Shown here piece after piece: positions 29,423 through 33,488 of a stretch of DNA of 33,488 bases. Within the stretch, counting starts at the first letter, position 1, and the number at the start of each line of letters is the position of its first letter. The notes beneath the pieces are model-generated. The model made no database searches and had not been told where the DNA came from. It saw nothing but the letters and a program-made list of their open reading frames with translations. This DNA comes from an uncultured Chloroflexota bacterium (lineage in GTDB: Bacteria; Chloroflexota; Chloroflexia; Chloroflexales; Chloroflexaceae): NCBI GenBank assembly GCA_937120965.1, contig CAKZKA010000039.1:1-33488 (forward strand), read 5' to 3'. The position numbers were made by a program, and so were the translations under genes.

Positions 29423-29662
29423 TCAGATCTGTGTGTGCAACTGGCGAAGCTGATCGAGGAGGGCCGTTTCGGCAGCTTCATACTCCTCTTCACTGATCTG
29501 GCCCAGATCGAGTTGCAGCTCCAGCTCGGTAAGTTGTCGGCGTATCCGCTCAGGGTCGCACAGTTCGCGCTGGGCCTGCTCGTGCAGTTGCTCGGCCAGC
29601 CAGAGAAGACCGCGAAGCGGCCCGGTGAGCGGAAAGGCGAGGAGAGAACCCAGGGCGCCCAT
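29423..29662 (-). CDS. gvpG: Gas vesicle protein GvpG
   Basis: A 79-residue protein of normal GvpG length. The N terminus MGALGSLLAFPLTGPLRGLLWLAEQLHEQA and the acidic coiled coil LTELELQLDLGQISEEEYEAAETALLDQLRQL are typical. GvpG is a small accessory protein that interacts with GvpF/L types. It begins about 15 bases after the gvpF/L copy 1 stop, matching the usual gvpF/L-gvpG adjacency. Confidence 0.92.
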   Translation of the reverse strand: MGALGSLLAFPLTGPLRGLLWLAEQLHEQAQRELCDPERIRRQLTELELQLDLGQISEEEYEAAETALLDQLRQLHTQI

Positions 29663-29677
29663 AGCGTTCTCCGGTCG

Positions 29678-30445
29678 TTATTGCCACTGGATCGTAACCG
29701 ATACGAAGTTATACGGCGGCACGGGGCCAACGTACTTGAACAGAAACTCCCTCTCGAAGCGATCGCCGAACCGCCGCACCGCCTCGTCGAAGTCGGCCTC
29801 GCGCTCCCGCTCAACCAGGAAGGCGGCATTGAGCACCATACGGTCGGCGCGCACCGGGTTGGTAACGGTTTCGACGGCTAGCGGTTGCAACCCGGTCAGG
29901 AACATCTCGGCGTCGCGTTCGCGGCGCGCCGTGAGCGCCTGCTCGACCATTTCGCCGAGGCGAATGCGCTCGTAGTAGGTGCTTTCGAGCGACCGCCCGC
30001 TGAGCGAATCGCGTAGCGCTCTGATCGCCGGGGTCTCGTCGGCAATACGGCGCAGCATATCGTCGGCAGCCCAGAAGACTTTCAGGCCCAGTTCGATCCG
30101 GTTGTGCAGCCTGTCAAGCTGAGCGCGCAGGTCGGAGTAATGGCGCGCCAGCAGTTGCTCACGGATGGTATCCACATCCGGGGCCACGATCCCGAAGCGG
30201 ATCGGCAGCACGCTGTACTCGCGCATGAGCGCTTCCAGCACGCGGGTGTGGGCAAGCATGTGGCGGCGAGTGCCATCATAGGTCTTCTGCGGCGAGTCGC
30301 TCACCACCACGGCCAGATCACGATAGGGGATCGTATACACGTCGCGCCCCTGTTCGTGGATTCCCTGCACGCTAAAGCTGCGGACCTCGCGGCAGGGGAT
30401 GATGCCGTAGAGATAACGGCCGGTTACGGCTTCGGTTACAGTCAT
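29678..30445 (-). CDS. gvpF/L: GvpF/GvpL family gas vesicle protein (first copy)
   Basis: A 255-residue protein. RYLYGIIPCREV opens the N-terminal domain, YSVLPIRFGIVAPD is the family motif, and the end FKYVGPVPPYNFVSVTIQW is the C-terminal signature. A GTG three codons upstream is an alternative start; neither has a strong ribosome site. It lies about 60 bp after the Hsp20-like gene and next to gvpG. Of the three paralogues this is closest to the standard GvpF/L length and pairs with gvpG, so it may be the main one. Confidence 0.92.
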   Translation of the reverse strand: MTVTEAVTGRYLYGIIPCREVRSFSVQGIHEQGRDVYTIPYRDLAVVVSDSPQKTYDGTRRHMLAHTRVLEALMREYSVLPIRFGIVAPDVDTIREQLLARHYSDLRAQLDRLHNRIELGLKVFWAADDMLRRIADETPAIRALRDSLSGRSLESTYYERIRLGEMVEQALTARRERDAEMFLTGLQPLAVETVTNPVRADRMVLNAAFLVEREREADFDEAVRRFGDRFEREFLFKYVGPVPPYNFVSVTIQWQ

Positions 30446-30507
30446 TGCTGGCACCGTGTCGGAGTTTCAAAGGACATACCAGGTCGCGCGGGTTGCTTGC
30501 GCAGACG

Positions 30508-31017
30508 TCAGCCTTGCCTGGTCAGCCGCAGCTCGAGGATACCGTTGCGGTAGGTCTGCTGAAGGGCATCAGGCGCGACAGGGGCGGGCAGCAGGATCTC
30601 CCGGGCATACCGGCGTTCGCCGGTCGTTTCCAGGCTGAGCACGTCGCCATGCACCTCGACACGAACCTCGGATGCGTCTACACCCGGCAACTCGGCAATG
30701 ACGATGATCGTATCGCCTTCGTCAAAGACATCCACAAGAGGTTCGCGCACCGGAGTTACGGCGGGTCCGGCGCTGGTAGAGCGCAGGTTGCCAAAACGCT
30801 CCACGCGCAGATCGCCATGGAGACCGGTGCGAATGCTGATGCCGTAGACGCCGCGAAGACGTTCGCCGCGCCATTCGCCGCTGCGCTCGATGCCTCCGCC
30901 TTCGCGCTCGGCAAGCTCGGCAAGCAAACTGATCATATCGCCGAGATTCTTGAAAATACCCCCCAGCCCGCCTGTGAACGCGCTATCGGGCCGGCGCTGG
31001 GATTGCTCGTCACGCAT
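30508..31017 (-). CDS. gvpH: Hsp20/alpha-crystallin-like protein, GvpH-type
   Basis: A 169-residue protein. Residues about 1-75 are variable and helical/basic. The C-terminal half is a small heat-shock fold: VREPLVDVFDEGDTIIVIAELPGVDASEVRVEVHGDVLSLET, then REILLPAPVAPDALQQTYRNGILELRL with the G-I-L-E-L/V motif. GvpH proteins in gvp clusters have this architecture and stabilise other Gvp proteins. It starts three bases after the stop of the coiled-coil gene, so the two are coupled. The gvpH name is by context plus domain. Confidence 0.85.
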   Translation of the reverse strand: MRDEQSQRRPDSAFTGGLGGIFKNLGDMISLLAELAEREGGGIERSGEWRGERLRGVYGISIRTGLHGDLRVERFGNLRSTSAGPAVTPVREPLVDVFDEGDTIIVIAELPGVDASEVRVEVHGDVLSLETTGERRYAREILLPAPVAPDALQQTYRNGILELRLTRQG

Positions 31018-31020
31018 AGC

Positions 31021-31329
31021 TCAGTACTCCATCACGATGTTGCTGTATGCCCCCGTCGAAGCGCCGGGCCGCGCGCGGTCAACCGGGTCGCCGGAGGCGC
31101 GATCGGAAGCCGGCGCTGCCAGAGCAGCCAGGCGCTGCGTCACCTGACGTAGCCGCGCCTCGGCGCGGGCCTGATTGCGTCGCCACACAGCCAGTTCGCG
31201 CTCCAGGCGCGCCTGCTCGCGTTCGAGCGCCAGACGCTCGGCGGCGACGGCTGAGGGCGACGGGGCCGTTGCGCGCCCGCGCATAGCCGAACCGGGCGGA
31301 ATGCTTTGACGAACCCGTGGTCGCTCCAT
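31021..31329 (-). CDS. Unrecognised small coiled-coil protein of the gas-vesicle cluster
   Basis: A 102-residue protein. The middle (about 27-72) is an uninterrupted heptad-rich helix, AAERLALEREQARLERELAVWRR and so on, with many Arg/Glu. The tail is Pro/Gly-rich and ends YSNIVMEY. It has no membrane segment or enzyme motif. The ATG shares one base with the gvpN stop, and the gvpH-like gene follows within 4 bases, so it is embedded in the operon. It could be a scaffold or adaptor; I do not know a family for it. Confidence 0.7.
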   Translation of the reverse strand: MERPRVRQSIPPGSAMRGRATAPSPSAVAAERLALEREQARLERELAVWRRNQARAEARLRQVTQRLAALAAPASDRASGDPVDRARPGASTGAYSNIVMEY

Positions 31330-32276
31330 CAGCCCCTCCCTGGACAGTGTTCACGGATCAGATTGAGCAGGAGTTCGCGATGCTGCCGGCGCTGCTCGCG
31401 TTCACGGGTATTGAAGGTGCGCTTCGATTCGAGCACATCAAGGCACAGGGCAACAAAACGCGGATCGTCAACGGTGGCGCTCAGTTCCTGCACGGCAGTG
31501 ATGCGGGCAATCATCATTGCCGCGCGCATCGTCGGCGTTTGAGCATAGGCGCCGCTGGCGCGGTAGGCATGAACCAGGCAGACAATGCGCGCCGCGTCTT
31601 CTACGTCAACACCGGTCGAAGCGGTGAGAATGGCCGCCTCGGTGTGCCGGTCGTAAAAATCCAGATCAATCGTAATCAATCGATCAGCCAGGGCGTCCTG
31701 GGCTGCATGAACCCCGGCATATTCCTGCGGATTACTGGTGAAAATCGCTCGAAACTCAGGATGAACCTTGATATACGCTTCGTTGCTCCCACTGGTAGGC
31801 AGCACGAGCATGCGCTCCTCGAGCACCGTCAGCAGCACATTGTTCGCCTCTGGCCGGGAGCGGGTAAATTCGTCATAAATAAGCGTGAAGCCCTCGCGGC
31901 AGGCCGTGGTAAGACGGCTATCTACCCAGCGTTGCACGGCATCTTCTTCGTACTTGACCACCGAGTGGATGAAGCGATCAACAACGCGGCGATAGCGATA
32001 GCCGTGCTGCCCGCCCACCAGATCCGAGGCGCCGAACTCCTCATCGCCAACGAGCAACATGACCGGTCGGCCAAGTTGCGAGGCCACGTGCATAGCCAGC
32101 GTTGTTTTGCCGGTGCCGGCGGGGCCGCGAAAATGTACCGGGAACCCGGCTTGAAGATAGCCGAGCGCGCGCGTCGCCACCTCTTCAAGCGCTCCGGTGG
32201 CCACAAACCGGGCGCTGGGGCGGAGCGCCAGGGTGGCCCGTCCTGGTTCTACCACGGTGCGTGCCGCCAGGGTCAT
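31329..32276 (-). CDS. gvpN: GvpN, MoxR-like AAA ATPase
   Basis: A 315-residue ATPase. Walker A is GPAGTGKTT (51-59), followed by VGDEEFGASDLVGG, then Walker B TLIYDEFTRSRPEANN with D135-E136, VLEERMLVLP and IFTSNPQEYAGVHAAQDALADR. These are GvpN hallmarks. GvpN promotes vesicle growth. The ATG at 32276 is supported by GAGGAG 7 bases upstream; the longer frame would translate repeat DNA. It follows the GvpC-like gene, as gvpC-gvpN do in cyanobacteria. Confidence 0.94.
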   Translation of the reverse strand: MTLAARTVVEPGRATLALRPSARFVATGALEEVATRALGYLQAGFPVHFRGPAGTGKTTLAMHVASQLGRPVMLLVGDEEFGASDLVGGQHGYRYRRVVDRFIHSVVKYEEDAVQRWVDSRLTTACREGFTLIYDEFTRSRPEANNVLLTVLEERMLVLPTSGSNEAYIKVHPEFRAIFTSNPQEYAGVHAAQDALADRLITIDLDFYDRHTEAAILTASTGVDVEDAARIVCLVHAYRASGAYAQTPTMRAAMMIARITAVQELSATVDDPRFVALCLDVLESKRTFNTREREQRRQHRELLLNLIREHCPGRG

Positions 32277-32283
32277 AGATTCT

Positions 32284-32289
32284 CTCCTC
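32284..32289 (-). promoter_or_regulatory. Shine-Dalgarno of gvpN
   Basis: GAGGAG on the minus strand, 7 bases before the ATG at 32276. It excludes the 51-codon extension into repeats. Confidence 0.75.
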
Positions 32290-32298
32290 AGTTCTCCG

Positions 32299-32461
32299 CG
32301 GCTGTGCCGCACAACGACAAGATGAAAAAGGGTTTTTCCTGGGAGGGCTGCGCCCTCCCAAACGCTCCCATCAGGCAAGATGAAAATGGGTTTTTCCTGG
32401 GAGGGCTGCGCCCTCCCAAACCCTCCCACCAGGGAGGGGGGTGGGGAAACCGGGTTTCCCC
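32299..32461. repeat. Composite intergenic repeat block between gvpC-like gene and gvpN
   Basis: A CGGCTGTGCCGCACAAC module at the left edge is followed by two tandem copies, period 58 bp, of CAAGATGAAAA...TTTTTCC. Each copy carries a perfect palindrome with TGGGAGGGC / GCCCTCCCA arms around TGC (32340-32360 and 32398-32418). The palindrome GGGGAAACCGGGTTTCCCC at 32443-32461 (copy 8) closes the block. All module types found elsewhere in the window meet here. The block ends 6 bases before the GvpC-like stop codon. Confidence 0.9.
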
Positions 32462-32467
32462 ACCTTC

Positions 32468-33488
32468 CTAATGCGTAGCGCGACGGCGTGCTGTCTGGAC
32501 CAGCGGATCCCGCGATCCGTTCTGCGAACGTCCACGCTGGCCGGCGCGCGAGCGGGGCTGACCAGGGCGCAGGCGCGCCGCAGCGGTATCGAGATGCGCT
32601 TGCAGTGGTTTCAGCCGTTCATAAAGCCGCGCGATCGTTGCAGCGAAGGCTGGCTGCTGCTCAGGCGCCGCAGGCCAGGGTAACGCCCCCAGGTCTGAGC
32701 TGAGGGTCTCAACACTCCGGCGCACGCCCTCGACCACCTCAAGAAGCTGCTCCTGCCGTTGCGCATCGCCGGAGGAAACCACACTGAGTTCGTCGAGCAG
32801 GGGTTGCACGTTGCTCTGCAAGCTCTCGAGATGCGCTTCGAGCTGCCGCTGCAATGCCGCGTTCTCAGGCGCGCCGCGCTCGAGTTCGCGCAATATCGCC
32901 ACACGGGTCATCTGAGCATATGCGACCAAGCCGGCGTATCCGAGGTCGGAAAGCGCAGGCGAAGCGGTGCTGGCAGCCGGCGCTCCCGGTGTTCTGGCTG
33001 GATTAGCGGTACGGGAAGCGGCAGGTTTGCGTGATGGCGCCTTGAGCGCCGGATCGTCGGTCACATATGGCTTCAGAGGCTCGTCAGGTCGGCGTGGGGA
33101 GCGCTGGGCGGCCAGGCGATGACGCCGCAATCCGGCATTCGACCGGAGCCGCGCCCGCTGTGTGGCTGCCGCTGTCCGCCGCCTGGCGCGCAACTCCTCC
33201 AGCAGCCGGGCCACCTCGCTCCGACGTTCCGCCAGCGTCGCCGCCCGCTGCGCGCGCTCCGCAGCCGCGTCCGCCATCCGCGTTGCGCGCAACTCCTCCA
33301 GCAGCCGGGCCACCTCGCTCCGACGTTCCGCCAGCGTCGCCGCCCGCTGCGTGTGCTCCGCAGCCGCGTCCGCCGTCCGCGTTGCGCGCTGCTCCTCCAG
33401 CAGCCGGGCCACCTCGCTCCGACGTTCCGCCAGCGTCGCCGCCCGCTGCGCGCGCTCCGCAGCCGCGTCCGCCATCCGCGTTGCGCGC
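32468..33488 (-). CDS. gvpC: GvpC-like protein with 33-residue repeats (5' end beyond window)
   Basis: The frame is open to the right edge; 339 codons are visible. The upstream part consists of near-identical 33-residue units starting ADAAAERAQRAATLAERRSE, at least three complete, with a fourth starting at the edge. Each unit is helical and amphipathic. GvpC, the outer scaffold that strengthens cyanobacterial gas vesicles, has 33-residue repeats of this kind. Position directly upstream of gvpN also matches cyanobacterial gvpC-gvpN order. The remaining 235 residues comprise a basic Pro/Ala linker and a helical C-terminal region (about 180-310). Residue-level similarity to known GvpC was not established, so the name rests on period, helix character and synteny. 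Confidence 0.6.
   Translation of the reverse strand, partial: RATRMADAAAERAQRAATLAERRSEVARLLEEQRATRTADAAAEHTQRAATLAERRSEVARLLEELRATRMADAAAERAQRAATLAERRSEVARLLEELRARRRTAAATQRARLRSNAGLRRHRLAAQRSPRRPDEPLKPYVTDDPALKAPSRKPAASRTANPARTPGAPAASTASPALSDLGYAGLVAYAQMTRVAILRELERGAPENAALQRQLEAHLESLQSNVQPLLDELSVVSSGDAQRQEQLLEVVEGVRRSVETLSSDLGALPWPAAPEQQPAFAATIARLYERLKPLQAHLDTAAARLRPGQPRSRAGQRGRSQNGSRDPLVQTARRRATH
33186..33488. repeat. 99-bp tandem repeat encoding the 33-residue units
   Basis: Three copies with exact 99-bp period (phased for instance at 33188, 33287 and 33386) continue off the right edge. Differences are few: CTGCTCCTCC against CAACTCCTCC, GTGTGCTCC against GCGCGCTCC, GCCGTCC against GCCATCC. 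Such identity at the DNA level points to recent expansion, and copy number may vary between strains. Confidence 0.93.

Noticed and set aside
31317-32471. 384-codon plus-strand frame opposite gvpN
   Set aside because: Antisense shadow of gvpN running into the repeat block; no supporting motif.
33186-33488. 99-bp repeats considered as a CRISPR array
   Set aside because: The whole 99-bp unit is repeated, including what would be the spacers, and it is in frame within an open coding sequence with helical protein repeats.

Overview
The window reads as chromosomal DNA of a high-GC filamentous bacterium of the Chloroflexota, most likely Chloroflexales. This is an inference. It rests on a subtype III-D CRISPR effector with Csx10, Csx19 and Csx15, a large gas-vesicle cluster, solute-binding/VWA lipoproteins, double eukaryotic-type kinases and abundant GC-rich intergenic palindromes. 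No rRNA, tRNA or universal marker gene is present to confirm it.

Layout. Positions 1-3109 hold the tail of a probable winged-helix regulator and a tandem double Ser/Thr kinase whose stop codon is included in a 117-bp tandem duplication. Positions 3281-6115, minus strand, form a cyclic-oligoadenylate (cOA) signalling module: Csx15, a two-helix membrane CARF protein, and a CARF-HEPN ribonuclease of the Csm6/TIGR02710 type. Positions 6299-7662 carry a Uma2 nuclease and an MNT-HEPN pair whose HEPN gene is frameshifted. Positions 8140-16592, minus strand, are one compact operon encoding a complete subtype III-D effector: Cas10, Cas7, Csx10 (Cas5), Cas11-like, Cas7, Cas7, Csx19, a Cas7-insertion-like RAMP, and an unfamiliar helical-linker-OB-fold protein. 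cas6 lies just upstream at 16840-17823. No cas1, cas2 or CRISPR array is visible.

Positions 17824-18509 are a repeat-rich spacer with a MITE-like element. A zinc-ribbon/double-YccF membrane protein (minus strand) and two paralogous extracellular binding proteins (plus strand, the second fused to a VWA domain) follow, then an ABC ATPase without an adjacent permease. From 23838 to the right edge, minus strand, lies a gas-vesicle cluster. In transcription order it is: a GvpC-like 33-residue-repeat protein (runs off the edge), gvpN, an unknown coiled-coil gene, gvpH-like Hsp20, gvpF/L, gvpG, gvpO, gvpA/J, a Cdc48-like double AAA ATPase, gvpF/L, gvpJ/S-like, gvpF/L and gvpK. No canonical short gvpA is in the window; it may lie just beyond the right edge.

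How the parts work together. The III-D complex should bind invading RNA through Cas6-processed guides. The intact GGDD motif in Cas10 predicts cOA synthesis. The CARF-HEPN RNase and membrane CARF protein are predicted responders, and Csx15 is a probable modulator. The gvp genes would assemble gas vesicles for buoyancy.

Overlaid on all of this is an intergenic repeat system. The palindrome GGGGAAACCNGGTTTCCCC occurs eight times, always between genes. A second palindrome with TGGGAGGGC arms occurs in six places, often in the same composite blocks.
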